From positions 60,615 through 101,777 of the forward strand of contig NZ_VTEH01000018.1 in the NCBI RefSeq assembly GCF_008180615.1: a stretch of DNA of 41,163 bases. The letters are read 5' to 3'. The notes below the pieces were generated by a model. That model made no database searches and was not told the origin of the DNA. It saw only the letters and a list, made by a program, of their open reading frames with translations. Position numbers and translations under genes: made by a program. The stretch is from Rossellomorea vietnamensis. GTDB taxonomy: Bacteria; Bacillota; Bacilli; Bacillales; Bacillaceae_B. Positions 17,230-25,994 of this stretch are shown piece by piece (within the stretch, counting starts at the first letter, position 1; each line of letters opens with the position of its first letter).

Positions 17230-17890
17230 AAGCTTCACACCTTTTCAACTTTATAATTTAATCCCTCATTCGTTTAAAAAAAGACACAGTTCAGAAAAAT
17301 GAGTTGTATAGAACGTCATCTATTTCCTCATTACTAGGCGGGCAGGGTGTAAGGAGAGTTTCTGTAAGAGCCTTTTTACAGATGAAGGCACTGCCCTGGG
17401 GATCACCCCACATACTACAAAGTTTAATAAGTAAGGAACAAAGAGAATTGATCTAACAATACTTTTATCGACTTCAAAACCCAAATATTAACACTTTATA
17501 GCTTGAAAGTTTTACTCTCTGACAATACAGCACTACATGTCTTTCGCTGCTCTTCCCACCTTACTTAGCTCAGGGAAAATAAATGAGACATGTCGTGATG
17601 TAACGGGTTCGGTTTGGAAGTAGAAATATCAAATTAACACTATATTTAGGATAGTAATTCGCATATGGATTGGTGTCCCGTTTTTCGCTTATATATAAGT
17701 TGTTTACCGATTTCAATATATGATTTAGCCAGTGAATCCACATACAAATCAGCAAGTATCTGATAGCCAGCAGGTACCTGCTATTTAATATGTTGATAAC
17801 AATGTTAAATTGGAATGTAAAAAGGTCAGCGGATATCACCTCTGACCCTACAGTTTATTCAATTAAAGCCCCGCTTGTTGAAGAAGCATA
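17230..17890. other. Gap upstream of the dynamin operon
   Basis: No supported gene. A structured stretch at about 17340-17398 has GGGCAG pairing with CTGCCC, and inside it CTGTAA with TTACAG. The strand just upstream of 17229 is AT-rich (TTATAA) and could hold the dynamin promoter, but no clean -35/-10 pair was seen. Confidence 0.4.
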
Positions 17891-18289
17891 TTATTCAATT
17901 ACAACTTCTTCTGCAAAACATATACGTGGGAGTGGTTCTAAACAGAAGTCAGTAAGATTAGCTTTTAATGCAACATTCGGCTTTAACATCTCAAAACTAA
18001 AATGTTCTTCATTTTTATTAGAAACCTTAGTGTTTTCATCAATCGTAACCCATAATTCTTCTTCAGTATCTTGTATCTTTTGTGTTAAATCTATCAACAC
18101 TCTTTTATGCTCGTTATTTACTTCAGTAACAATCCCTACAATGTCGTAATTTTCATTGTTTGTTTTATTTGCGGTTTCTTCATTCTGTTTTGTATTACTA
18201 TTATTTTGACTTTCACCTTCACTATTTTGTTGACAGCTGAACAATCCAATTGATAATAATATGAAAGACAGCATTAACAAATTTTTTTT
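17891..18289 (-). CDS. Lipoprotein with a YobA/DUF3221-like domain
   Basis: About 132 residues from a TTG at 18289, eight bases after GGAG; the ATG two codons before is only two bases from the site. Lipobox LFSC, then an Asn/Glu-rich linker (NNSNTKQNEETANK). A small beta domain follows (YDIVGIVTEVNNEHKRVLID ... ELWVTIDENTKVSNK) that resembles the DUF3221/YobA OB-like lipoproteins of bacilli. The family assignment is by pattern only. Role unknown; no operon partner. Confidence 0.65.
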   Translation of the reverse strand, partial: KKNLLMLSFILLSIGLFSCQQNSEGESQNNSNTKQNEETANKTNNENYDIVGIVTEVNNEHKRVLIDLTQKIQDTEEELWVTIDENTKVSNKNEEHFSFEMLKPNVALKANLTDFCLEPLPRICFAEEVVIE

Positions 18290-18686
18290 CAATTTCATCA
18301 CTCCTTTATTAAATTTGAAGACCAACTATTATGATTGTTTCAACAATTTACTAGGCATTTATTCAACAAAACTGCCTTTAATTGATGAACAAACTCTTTA
18401 TCTATATATTAACATAAAATTCCATTTCTCCTTGAGTAAGGTGTTAAAAGGGTTGCGAATAGTAATGAAAAAAAGGATGTCAATAACATCCCTTCTATTG
18501 CTGCCAATTATCATTTTCTACTTCTGTTCTGAACTCGTTAGCCGCAATGACATGTCTCTTTTATCTGCAGGACAACCGGTGGCGAAGGGATGGAATGGGC
18601 TGCCTTCCTTTTTAGTCCATATAGATGGCAATGCAACCTAAAATATTCACAGGCAAGAAGAGTAACGGAACCAGTCCCTCTGCCCT
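18290..18686. other. Gap with gene debris next to the toxin remnant
   Basis: No supported gene. A plus-strand frame from 18465 begins like a signal peptide (MKKRMSITSLLLLPIIIFYF) behind a weak GGG site. After 30 residues it runs into repeat-like DNA (GACATGTCTCTTTT at 18549-18562) and has no further protein character. No intact immunity gene for the toxin remnant was found here. Confidence 0.35.
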
Positions 18687-18985
18687 CTACCTATTATCAC
18701 TTCCTCCACCCCAAATATCACGCCCTCCTGTGTGCCCTGTGTTTTGATGAAGGTCCTCGTCCACTAATTGGAGCACGCCTGGTTGTTCAGCGTGATGCCA
18801 TACAAATCCATCAGGTGTATGTCCAAATTTCAGTCCTGCTACCTCTGAACTGGTTAATCCAAGCTTGTCTGCCAGGTCCGGATCTGTTTGTATGGATTGA
18901 TACAGGGTGTCATTGGCTATGGAAAAATGAATTTCATCCGTTGCTAAGTATACGTCTTCAGCAAGAACGACACCAAATTGTGATT
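18687..18985 (-). pseudogene. C-terminal fragment of a WHH-nuclease polymorphic toxin
   Basis: The last 98 or so residues of a toxin of the HNH/Endo VII superfamily with a conserved WHH. Visible motifs are TDPDLADKLGLTSSEVAGL, then GFVWHHAEQPGVLQLVD and TGHTGGRDIWGGG. This end is typical of LXG/T7SS and other polymorphic toxins. The reading frame stays open to the stop at 18687. Immediately upstream, however, it runs into a GGGACA-type repeat (18987-19020), and no LXG, signal or linker sequence precedes it. The fragment is therefore truncated, either by repeat insertion or by recombination. It has no start codon with a ribosome site. Confidence 0.75.
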
Positions 18986-18986
18986 C

Positions 18987-19020
18987 GAGGGACAGAGGGA
19001 CAGGTACATTGTCCCGGTCA
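18987..19020. repeat. GGGACA-type repeat abutting the toxin fragment
   Basis: GAGGGACAGAGGGACAGGTA is followed by CATTGTCCCGG. GGGACA at 18989-18994 and 18998-19003 can each pair with TGTCCC at 19010-19015. It sits at the exact point where toxin homology stops. Confidence 0.7.
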
Positions 19021-19094
19021 TTAAAGGATCCAATAAAGAGGTATTTCTCTCTTACTCTTCCTGGCAATCACCAAAGAACTAATGGCTGTCACTT

Positions 19095-19128
19095 GGAACA
19101 ATCTAAGGAACCTGTCCCTGTGTCCCCT
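19095..19128. repeat. GGGACA-type repeat
   Basis: GGAACAATCTAAGGAACCTG followed by TCCCTGTGTCCCC; the GGAACCTGTCCCTGTGTCCC half is the best-conserved form in the window. A weak AGACA/TGTCT hairpin, possibly related to the GACATGTC family, follows at about 19293-19316. Confidence 0.6.
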
Positions 19129-19442
19129 TTATTCTCATGGGATATGTAACCTCGAAGCAGCAGAAATGTACTTCGGTTTAGATATGTATAAAGTTGGGAT
19201 CGTGTCGGTCGCGAGGTATGCAGCCTCAAATTACTTAGGGTGATACGACGGGTAGGGTCTATCCCAGATTGTTTATCCTTGAATACAGCCATAAAAAAAC
19301 AAGACACTTTGTAAGCACCTTGTCTCTGTTACTAATTATGAAAATTGTAATGATTCACCAATTAATTTTCGCGGCACTGACTAGATTTCCTTAGTAAATA
19401 AAGTGGTGCTTTCACACCCTCTGATAAACTGTAAAAAACTGG

Positions 19443-19533
19443 TGGGACAAGGAACCTGTCCCTGTGTCCCTGTCTGAGCTTGTAGAGGGTACTGAAATCT
19501 GCGCGGGGTGAGAAACCTGTCCCTACGCCCCCT
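19443..19533. repeat. Two GGGACA-type repeats flanking a gene fragment
   Basis: One nearly consensus copy at 19443-19470 (GGGACAAGGAACCTGTCCCT, then GTGTCCC) and one decayed copy at 19504-19533 (GAGAAACCTGTCCCTACGCC). The second overlaps the end of the S-component gene. Confidence 0.65.
19476..19511 (+). pseudogene. Remnant of the 45-residue gene's 3' end
   Basis: GAGCTTGTAGAGG and the following codons read ELVEGTEICAG-stop, clearly the same as ELVEETDIKVG-stop of the gene at 11315. Only twelve codons remain, squeezed between two GGGACA-type repeats. Confidence 0.55.
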
Positions 19534-20212
19534 GAAACAACCCATACTTCACTTTAAACCGGCCGATGATCTTCATCCAGCTGGCACTGAACACCCATAT
19601 GAAGAAGACATTGCAGACAGCATGGGCAAGGTCAAAATAAAAGCTGGTGCTGTAGTATAAGAGTATGGCCGGCCAGTTGAATTCCTGGAGGACACCGACA
19701 ACGAACCACAGATTCATGATCCACCCGAATCCAATTCCGGCAATGAACCCAAAGATACAGCGCCCTATTTTATTCTGCATGAATCTGGTGTTTCCGAGAA
19801 GTCCTGCAGTGAGGCCAATCATACCCCAAGCATACATCTGCCAAGGCGTCCACGGGCCATGTCCAAGAAACAGATTGGAAACGATGGCAGCCAGCGTGCC
19901 GACGACAAATCCGCTTTGCGGCCCCAACACCATGGCTGCCATGATGATGACAAAGGTTGTAGGTTGCACACTAGGAATGGATGCAAAAGGGACGCGGCTG
20001 ACAGCGGCGATTGCGGCGAGTATGGCGATTACGACCAGCTCTCTGCTCATCACCTGCCTCGCAGAAAAACGAATCATAAGCGGGAAAAAGGAAGCTGCCA
20101 TGATCAACAGACTCAATGCCAGGTAATGCTGCTGGTTAACCAATGGAAAACCAGCGAGAAGGACGAAAATCAGAATACTAATAGCAATCAAGATCGGCTT
20201 TGAACGTGCCAT
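19523..20212 (-). CDS. ECF transporter S component, probably for cobalamin
   Basis: 229 residues, six predicted membrane helices, size normal for an S component. Features include SVQPTTFVIIMAAMVLGPQ, GPWTPWQMYAWGMIGL and NLWFVVG, which resemble the B12-type S components (CbrT group). S components bind the vitamin in the membrane and dock on the EcfT-ATPase module. AGGAGG lies ten bases before the start. The gene overlaps the end of the ATPase gene by 25 bases and is the last gene downstream of the cobalamin riboswitch, which gives the substrate assignment. The vitamin is inferred from regulation and from the DUF4430 partners rather than from residues. Confidence 0.85.
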   Translation of the reverse strand: MARSKPILIAISILIFVLLAGFPLVNQQHYLALSLLIMAASFFPLMIRFSARQVMSRELVVIAILAAIAAVSRVPFASIPSVQPTTFVIIMAAMVLGPQSGFVVGTLAAIVSNLFLGHGPWTPWQMYAWGMIGLTAGLLGNTRFMQNKIGRCIFGFIAGIGFGWIMNLWFVVGVLQEFNWPAILLYYSTSFYFDLAHAVCNVFFIWVFSASWMKIIGRFKVKYGLFQGA

Positions 20213-21837
20213 AGGCTCTTCGCCTCCTCTAATGTCACGACTGGGCTCACATGGCTGTTTCGTGTCACCCTATTCACGACGGTCGTATAATAGGTATTTT
20301 CGTGAAAAAAATCTCTCGTTCTCTCCGTTACGGTAATCTCTCCTTGGAACAGCATGCTGCATCTGGTTGCATGGTTTGCGGCAAATTCGATGTCATGAGT
20401 GACCATGACGACAGTAAGGCCTTCTTTTACCAGAACAGAGATAATTTCTCCGAATGCTTTTTTTGATTGAGGATCAAGTCCTTTGGTCGGCTCATCAATC
20501 AGCAAAATTTTTGGCTCCGCCAGCAGGCTGCCAATCAGAGCTGCCTTCTGTAATTCCCCTCCGCTCAGATCATACGGATGGCGGTCCTGCAGATGCCGGA
20601 TATTTAACTTTTCCAGGAGTTCCCGGATCCGCTCTTCAGCATGGGCCAGGCCATGCTCCTCCGCTATGTGGTCAAATTCCTTTTTAATTGTATCCTGAAT
20701 GAAAAACACCTTTGGATTTTGAGGAAGATAGCTCACTCTTTCCGGGAAGCGTTTTTTCACCTTTTTTCCATTGAACTTTATCCAGCCGTGCTGTGCTTTC
20801 AAAATGCCGCCGATCACCTTCAGCAGGGTGGATTTGCCGGTGCCGTTCGCTCCGACAATGGCGAGCCATTCTCCTTCATAAATAGTAAGATTCAAGTTAT
20901 GAAGCACGGGCGCAGTATGTTTATCATACTGGAAATCAATTTCGTTCAGTTCAAGGATGGGAGAGTGGAACACAGACGTTTCCCCAGCGGGTTCGCGGCA
21001 CTGAATAGTCTGGCCTTGCAGCCACTGTCTCGTTTCTTTTACATTAAGAGGAACATTTTCTGTAAGTCCGCCCGTATGAAAATCAAGATATAATAGTGCG
21101 GTGCTTGGCAAGAAACTCTTCATAATTTCATGGTTTCGAAGAGCCTGCACCATTCCTGCGGGTGCCATGTCATGCAGCAATTCTCCATTTTCAAGCATGA
21201 TGACTCTGTTTGCGACGGTAAACAGCTCATCCAGACGATGCTCCACGATGACAATCGTAATGCCGAACTCTTCATTCAGGCGCTGCAGCATATGAATGAA
21301 CTCTTTTGCGGCAATCGGATCAAGCTGGGCAGTCGGCTCATCCAAGAGCAAAACCTTGGGCTCGAGCAGCAAAACCGCAGCTAAGTTGACCAACTGCTTT
21401 TGTCCGCCCGACAGCTCATCTGTCCGTTTGTGCAAAAGATGATTCAACCCGAAGAAATTCACCATTTCAGCAACTTTTTTCCGCATTTGCTCTGTTGTGA
21501 ATCCCAAATTCTCCATACCAAAAATAAGTTCTTCCATCACATTGTCCATGGCGATTTGGTTCTCCGGATCCTGAAAAACCATCCCCAGGTCCTTGGCTTT
21601 CATCCGCAAATCGAGATCCTCCATCGGTCTTTTTTGAAAGGAGAGGGAGCCCTCTAATTTACCATGCGGGGCAATTTCCGGTTTAAACAGGCGAAGGAGG
21701 GTGGATTTACCGCTTCCGGAAGGACCGCAAAGGACGACAAATTCCCCTTGCTGCACACTTATGCTGATGTTGTTTAAAGCTTTTTCCTCAGCTTCGGGAT
21801 ACGTGAAACTTACACTACGTGCCGAAAGTATTTCCAT
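20188..21837 (-). CDS. Fused double ATPase of an ECF transporter (EcfA-EcfA')
   Basis: 549 residues from the ATG at 21837 (MEILSARS), eight bases after GGAG. Earlier in-frame starts lack a site. Two complete ABC ATPases lie in one chain. The first has Walker A GPSGSGKST, signature LSGGQ and Walker B VLLLDEPTAQLD. The second has GANGTGKST, LSGGELQ and ILLIDEPTKGLD. Housekeeping Bacillus ECF modules use two separate genes, so this is a dedicated (group I type) transporter. It overlaps both neighbours, so the T, A and S parts are translationally linked. Confidence 0.92.
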   Translation of the reverse strand: MEILSARSVSFTYPEAEEKALNNISISVQQGEFVVLCGPSGSGKSTLLRLFKPEIAPHGKLEGSLSFQKRPMEDLDLRMKAKDLGMVFQDPENQIAMDNVMEELIFGMENLGFTTEQMRKKVAEMVNFFGLNHLLHKRTDELSGGQKQLVNLAAVLLLEPKVLLLDEPTAQLDPIAAKEFIHMLQRLNEEFGITIVIVEHRLDELFTVANRVIMLENGELLHDMAPAGMVQALRNHEIMKSFLPSTALLYLDFHTGGLTENVPLNVKETRQWLQGQTIQCREPAGETSVFHSPILELNEIDFQYDKHTAPVLHNLNLTIYEGEWLAIVGANGTGKSTLLKVIGGILKAQHGWIKFNGKKVKKRFPERVSYLPQNPKVFFIQDTIKKEFDHIAEEHGLAHAEERIRELLEKLNIRHLQDRHPYDLSGGELQKAALIGSLLAEPKILLIDEPTKGLDPQSKKAFGEIISVLVKEGLTVVMVTHDIEFAANHATRCSMLFQGEITVTERTRDFFHENTYYTTVVNRVTRNSHVSPVVTLEEAKSLWHVQSRS

Positions 21838-22697
21838 TTGACCATCTCCTTTCCTTCCGTCCAGACTGGAAACCCAATAAACAGCGACCAAATACCTAAG
21901 TAAAACCATTCTCTGCCGTATAACCACACTGGTTCAAGGACCGGCAGCAATGTCATTACCCCGTCACCCAGCCACCAGCCAAACAGGACGAGTGAACCGC
22001 TTACCAGAAGAAAGGCAAGGGCCATCCAGTCCCTTTTTTTCATATAAAATGGCTGATATTTACTGCGTTTGCCAATGCCATAGCCCCTGGCTGTCATGGA
22101 GTCCGCCGTTTGAACCGACTCTTCCAGCGACCATGTCAAAAGAATTTGCAGAAGCAGCATTCCTGTCCGGGCCCTGCTTTTCCAGGATCCGATCTTGATA
22201 GACATCCCCTTCACAGCTTGAACATCACTGATTTCATTAAGTCTTTTCCTCAGCAGCGGAACAAACCGCATGGACAACATGATCAGCAGCGCCCACTGCG
22301 GCAGGATTCTTGAAAATAGAAACACGAATTTATCGGGCGTGATAACTAGATTAAAGGTAATGAACAGTGTGAGGATTCCGACAAGGGTCAAGGAAATGAT
22401 TACTCCCTGCCATACCGCCTCCAGAAACACTTGATTTTCAAAAAAATAAAATAAAATATGATTGCCGCGCCGATTAAAAAAGGGTGTCAGAAGCAAAGTA
22501 AGGACACCCATAAAAAAAATCGGAATCACCCATTTTTTCAATTCCCTGCCCCCGTCAAGCATCCAATTGATGAGGATAAACATCAAGGCGGATGCTGCCA
22601 GGAACACGGGATGCTGATACAGCATGATTCCCGCTATTGCCAGGATATAATATAGAAGCAGGATAACAGGATGAAACGATCGAAATCCCCGTATCAT
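21810..22697 (-). CDS. ecfT: ECF transporter T component (EcfT)
   Basis: 295 residues, multi-helix membrane protein with the EcfT coupling motif A-R-G (ADSMTARGYG) in the cytoplasmic helix, preceded by SLEESVQTADS. EcfT transmits ATP hydrolysis to the S component. AGGA lies upstream of the ATG. Its stop overlaps the start region of the fused ATPase gene by 28 bases. It follows the DUF4430 lipoprotein gene after a gap of 28 bases. Confidence 0.88.
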   Translation of the reverse strand: MIRGFRSFHPVILLLYYILAIAGIMLYQHPVFLAASALMFILINWMLDGGRELKKWVIPIFFMGVLTLLLTPFFNRRGNHILFYFFENQVFLEAVWQGVIISLTLVGILTLFITFNLVITPDKFVFLFSRILPQWALLIMLSMRFVPLLRKRLNEISDVQAVKGMSIKIGSWKSRARTGMLLLQILLTWSLEESVQTADSMTARGYGIGKRSKYQPFYMKKRDWMALAFLLVSGSLVLFGWWLGDGVMTLLPVLEPVWLYGREWFYLGIWSLFIGFPVWTEGKEMVKWKYFRHVV

Positions 22698-22725
22698 TTT
22701 GACTCAACTCAATCCTCTGAATTAG

Positions 22726-23565
22726 CTATTCTGTATAGTTCTTCGTGTAATGCCACTTGATAGCCTGTCCCGGCTTAACTCCGTATATGCCAGTACTTTT
22801 ATCTAATGTTTTCCCATCAACGGACACTTCCCATCCGCTCAGCGGCCCCTGGTCCATTTCAAATAAGTTATCAATACCTTCAACATAGGCCATTGAATTT
22901 GACCCCCGGACACTCAGTTGAATGCCTTTGGCTTTGGTGACCTTCTGTGTGACAGACAGAACCGTATCACCTTCAGATATCTCTACTGCTGTCACAGGAA
23001 GGATAGTCCCCTTCACATCCGGAGCAGCGATGGTGATCGTAACGGTTTGTTTTGGCTTCTCAGGCTCTTTTGGAGGATCCTGTTTTGGCGGGGGGGTTGT
23101 TTCTTCCTGCTTTGGCGGAGAAGTTTTCTCTTCCTGCTTAACAGGCTTTTCCTCTTCTTTCTTTTGAGAGCTGGAAGAGGACGTTTCTTCCTTAGGTTTC
23201 TTTGCCTCGCTGCTTTCTGTTTTAGACGGTTCAGCCCGCTCCTTTTCAGCGGTTTTTTCGGAAGGTTCCGGCTTAGCAGGAGTATTGGTGGTGGTTGAAT
23301 CCTCTTGAACAGACTGGCTGCCACTTTCCTTCTCGGAAGCTTCCTCTGTTTCCTTACTGTCATTCTTTCCATCGTCCATTGAGGCTTCTTTCTCTATTTC
23401 GGTCTTTTCCTTATCATCTATTGGATCCTCGGAAGCATCTTTTTCTGCTGTTTCTTCAGACTGTTGTCCGCTGGCATTTTCACCCGGTGCCCCGACCTCG
23501 TCTTTCGCACATCCGGTCAGTACCAACAGGAGCAGCATCAGCGCCGCAATAATCAATCGTTTCAC
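22726..23565 (-). CDS. DUF4430 lipoprotein, likely cobalamin-binding
   Basis: 279 residues from a GTG, seven bases after AGGAGG. Lipobox LTGC. A long Lys/Glu/Ser/Pro linker (about residues 25-170, with many EEKP and PPKQ runs) acts as a flexible stalk. The C-terminal 105 residues form a DUF4430 domain (TVTITIAAPDVKGTILP ... GWEVSVDGKTLDKSTGIYG ... WHYTKN). DUF4430 is the fold found as the C-terminal cobalamin-contacting domain of vertebrate transcobalamin and intrinsic factor. The protein is placed to hand vitamin from the wall protein encoded upstream to the ECF transporter encoded downstream. That relay is inference. Confidence 0.85.
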   Translation of the reverse strand: MKRLIIAALMLLLLVLTGCAKDEVGAPGENASGQQSEETAEKDASEDPIDDKEKTEIEKEASMDDGKNDSKETEEASEKESGSQSVQEDSTTTNTPAKPEPSEKTAEKERAEPSKTESSEAKKPKEETSSSSSQKKEEEKPVKQEEKTSPPKQEETTPPPKQDPPKEPEKPKQTVTITIAAPDVKGTILPVTAVEISEGDTVLSVTQKVTKAKGIQLSVRGSNSMAYVEGIDNLFEMDQGPLSGWEVSVDGKTLDKSTGIYGVKPGQAIKWHYTKNYTE

Positions 23566-23634
23566 CCTTCATCCTCCTCTCCTTACAATGAATGAGGGTA
23601 ATTCATCCATAAGGATAAATTACCCAATTATCAA

Positions 23635-25635
23635 TTATGCAGTTTTTCTTTTACGGTTAAGGTAGAAAAGAATGAAGCCGATCAACAGCAACCCAAGACC
23701 AGCGATCATAATCGCCATCGTGTTTGTTCCTGTTTCAGGCAGTTTCTCTCCTGCTTTTTTCTTAACTGGCGTTGTTTTTGCAGCAGATTCATCATTTTTG
23801 GACTGTTCTGGTTGAACTTCCTCGTTATCATCCTGATCACTTGGTTGTTCAGTCTGCTCTGGATCAGATTCATTTGGCTGTTCCGTTTCAGCAGGCTGTT
23901 CTGGATCAGCTTCACCTGGCTGCTCCGTTTCAGGCTGCTCTGGATCTTCAGGAGTTTCGCCGCTTTCCAGATCAAACTGGTAAACCAGTCCGCTTCCGTT
24001 CACGAAGTTTTGGTAGGCTGCCAAAGCCAATAACGCTTGCTGAGTCGACATGGAACTGGAAGCTTCATCATCTTGCAAATGACTGAAGCCGCCGTCAGCC
24101 TGTTTGAACTTCAATAAGTGCTGAAGAAGATTTCCACCCTCTTTAGTGAAGGCTTCCCCGCTAGGATCCACTCCTGCAGAAGCAAGACCTATTATCACCT
24201 GTGAGATGGATTCGCTGGCATCTCCTCCATTTGAATCGATGTTATATCCGCCAGTCTCTCCCTGAGCTTCAGAAAGATACGTAACTGCACGATCCATTGC
24301 TGCTTTTACTTCAGCCTGTTCCTCGTAAGGAGCTAATGCAGCCAATGCCATTCCGGTAATATCCGGGCTTGGAGCCGAACCAACGAAGCTCCAGCCGCCG
24401 CCATCCAGTTCAAGTTCCAGGATAGCTTCCACATGTTCCTCCCTGAAGCCTTCAGGTGTTTCATATTGCCCGCTGTCAACTGCCAGCAGTGCATAGATAT
24501 TCATATTGATCACTGGATTTTCCAAGCTGGCATGGCTGACTAATGCGTCTACCAGGTCATATCCTTCTATAGAAGATGCACCCTTGCCTGCTGCCGATAG
24601 TCCCATGATTACTTTTTCCAAATCATAAATATTACGGAAGTTTCCTTCTACCGATTTCACTCTGTCTTTCACACTTGTTACATAAGAAGCTGGGATTTCT
24701 TCATTGGCATTCGCCAGTCCCCACACCCACCACTCGTTTCCGTAAGTGACAGATACATCAGTAGTTTTAATATAAGATAAAATATTTGCGATATTTTCAT
24801 TAATGACTTGATCTGTTATCGGATCCGCTTCTTCCGCTGGTTCAGTCGGCTCCGGATCTGCAGGTTCTTCCGGTTCACCCGGCTCCTCAGGATCTGGATC
24901 AGACGGCGGTTCATAGGTGTGCAGTGTCAATTGCACGTGATCATCCGGCTGGATCGTATAATCGACGATACTGCTGTTTAAATCACTGCCATTTACACCT
25001 GCACTCCAATAATCATTGGCGCCCAACTCTGTATTTCCGAGATTATTGATATACGTAAAAAATGTGTTATCAATTGTAGCTTCCACTGATAAATCATGTT
25101 TAGCAGCTGCCTGAATTAAAGCGCCGTACGCACTGGCTCCTTGCATCAGCTCCACTGATTCTTCAGAAATCATTTCCGCTCCATCTTTCCCGATGACTGA
25201 AACTTTGGCGGTTACAGAAGGACTTGGCCATTCTGTAATAGCAAACAGGTAATGGTCCCCGTTGGCAGCCTTATGGGAGGAAGCGCCGACCTCTGCACCT
25301 ATTCCGTTAATATTGAAAGACCAGTAAGCATCTCCTGTTGGAGAAGCCCCTCCAATGCTCGTAATAAAAGCCCCATACTCACCCATGGCTGCTTCAATTT
25401 CTGCATCGTTCTTTTCACCGGCTTCCTGCAATACATCATAAGCCGTTTCCCCTTCTTCTATCTCTACGGCCATCAATGGCAGAACAACCTCACCATTTTC
25501 ATCAATTGCTTTGATCGTCACGGCGTTATCAAGTGCAGCCGCATTTCCAGCAGGCAGAACAAACGCCAAATTGCCAACGATCAGCATGAGTACAGCAAAC
25601 AGAACCGTCAAACGCTGCATAATCCCCTTGTTCAT
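23635..25635 (-). CDS. LPXTG wall protein resembling intrinsic factor (2x DUF4430 + alpha-alpha barrel)
   Basis: 666 residues from the ATG at 25635 (MNKGIMQRL), ten bases after GGGGAG. In order: signal peptide ending near AGNAAA; DUF4430 copies at about 40-130 and 155-240; a Pro/Glu linker (EPEEPADPEPTEPAEE); a helical domain at about 275-560 with repeated GG-aromatic turns (GGGWSF, GGYNI, GGFSH) and STQQALLALAAY, as in squalene/prenyltransferase barrels; a second Pro/Glu linker; LPETG (about 632-636), a hydrophobic helix and KRKTA, the sortase signal. Intrinsic factor and transcobalamin combine an alpha-alpha barrel with one DUF4430-like domain to wrap B12; here the order is reversed and DUF4430 is doubled. 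It is the first gene after a cobalamin riboswitch. Surface capture of B12 is strongly suggested but untested. Confidence 0.88.
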   Translation of the reverse strand: MNKGIMQRLTVLFAVLMLIVGNLAFVLPAGNAAALDNAVTIKAIDENGEVVLPLMAVEIEEGETAYDVLQEAGEKNDAEIEAAMGEYGAFITSIGGASPTGDAYWSFNINGIGAEVGASSHKAANGDHYLFAITEWPSPSVTAKVSVIGKDGAEMISEESVELMQGASAYGALIQAAAKHDLSVEATIDNTFFTYINNLGNTELGANDYWSAGVNGSDLNSSIVDYTIQPDDHVQLTLHTYEPPSDPDPEEPGEPEEPADPEPTEPAEEADPITDQVINENIANILSYIKTTDVSVTYGNEWWVWGLANANEEIPASYVTSVKDRVKSVEGNFRNIYDLEKVIMGLSAAGKGASSIEGYDLVDALVSHASLENPVINMNIYALLAVDSGQYETPEGFREEHVEAILELELDGGGWSFVGSAPSPDITGMALAALAPYEEQAEVKAAMDRAVTYLSEAQGETGGYNIDSNGGDASESISQVIIGLASAGVDPSGEAFTKEGGNLLQHLLKFKQADGGFSHLQDDEASSSMSTQQALLALAAYQNFVNGSGLVYQFDLESGETPEDPEQPETEQPGEADPEQPAETEQPNESDPEQTEQPSDQDDNEEVQPEQSKNDESAAKTTPVKKKAGEKLPETGTNTMAIMIAGLGLLLIGFILFYLNRKRKTA

Positions 25636-25666
25636 TGAAAACTCTCCCCTTATATGGTATTTACGC

Positions 25667-25705
25667 AAAAAAAATACACCCCTTCTCCAAGAGATGTGTG
25701 TACAC
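25667..25705 (-). terminator. Terminator in the riboswitch expression platform
   Basis: On the minus strand a stem built from ACACATCTC and GAGAAGGGGTGT (imperfect, loop TTG) is followed by A and then eight T (plus-strand A-run 25667-25674). It lies between the aptamer and the first start codon. An upstream GGTGTACA (about 25756-25763) could pair with TGTACACA to form a competing antiterminator. This fits premature termination when B12 is bound. Confidence 0.6.
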
Positions 25706-25793
25706 AGCAGGTTCCCATTCATTATGCACAAGACAGCATAATGCCAGAAACGTTGTACACCTCCCTATCCGCGTAGGTCGAATGGCGTCAAAA

Positions 25794-25975
25794 ATAGGCA
25801 GGTCTCCTGGCTCATGATCATCGCTTTCTATCACCTTCCCATCATTAGACAGTGGTATTTTAATAGAAAACTCCCATATACAGTGGCGGGACCGCGCCGG
25901 AATTTCACCGGTCTTCCCTTTTAATGATTTACTTCCATAGATTCATAATCTAAACAGTAAATCAAACCTATTCTT
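25794..25975 (-). promoter_or_regulatory. Cobalamin riboswitch
   Basis: On the minus strand the conserved B12-box elements are present: GGGAAGACCGGTGAAATTCC, then GCGGTCCCGCCACTGT, and near the 3' end GAGCCAGGAGACCTGCC. These are the core and 3' pairing elements of the AdoCbl/cobalamin aptamer. It lies between a consensus promoter and the LPXTG protein gene, so it controls the whole B12-uptake operon. Ends are approximate. Confidence 0.95.
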
Positions 25976-25994
25976 TCCGTATTCAGTTATACCT

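Noticed and set aside
17570..17839. 89-residue minus-strand frame
   Set aside because: No ribosome site, odd composition (many Ile, Tyr and Asn), AT-rich non-coding look.
18471..18641. Signal-peptide-like frame on the plus strand
   Set aside because: The signal-like start is followed by repeat DNA and an early stop; at best a relic.
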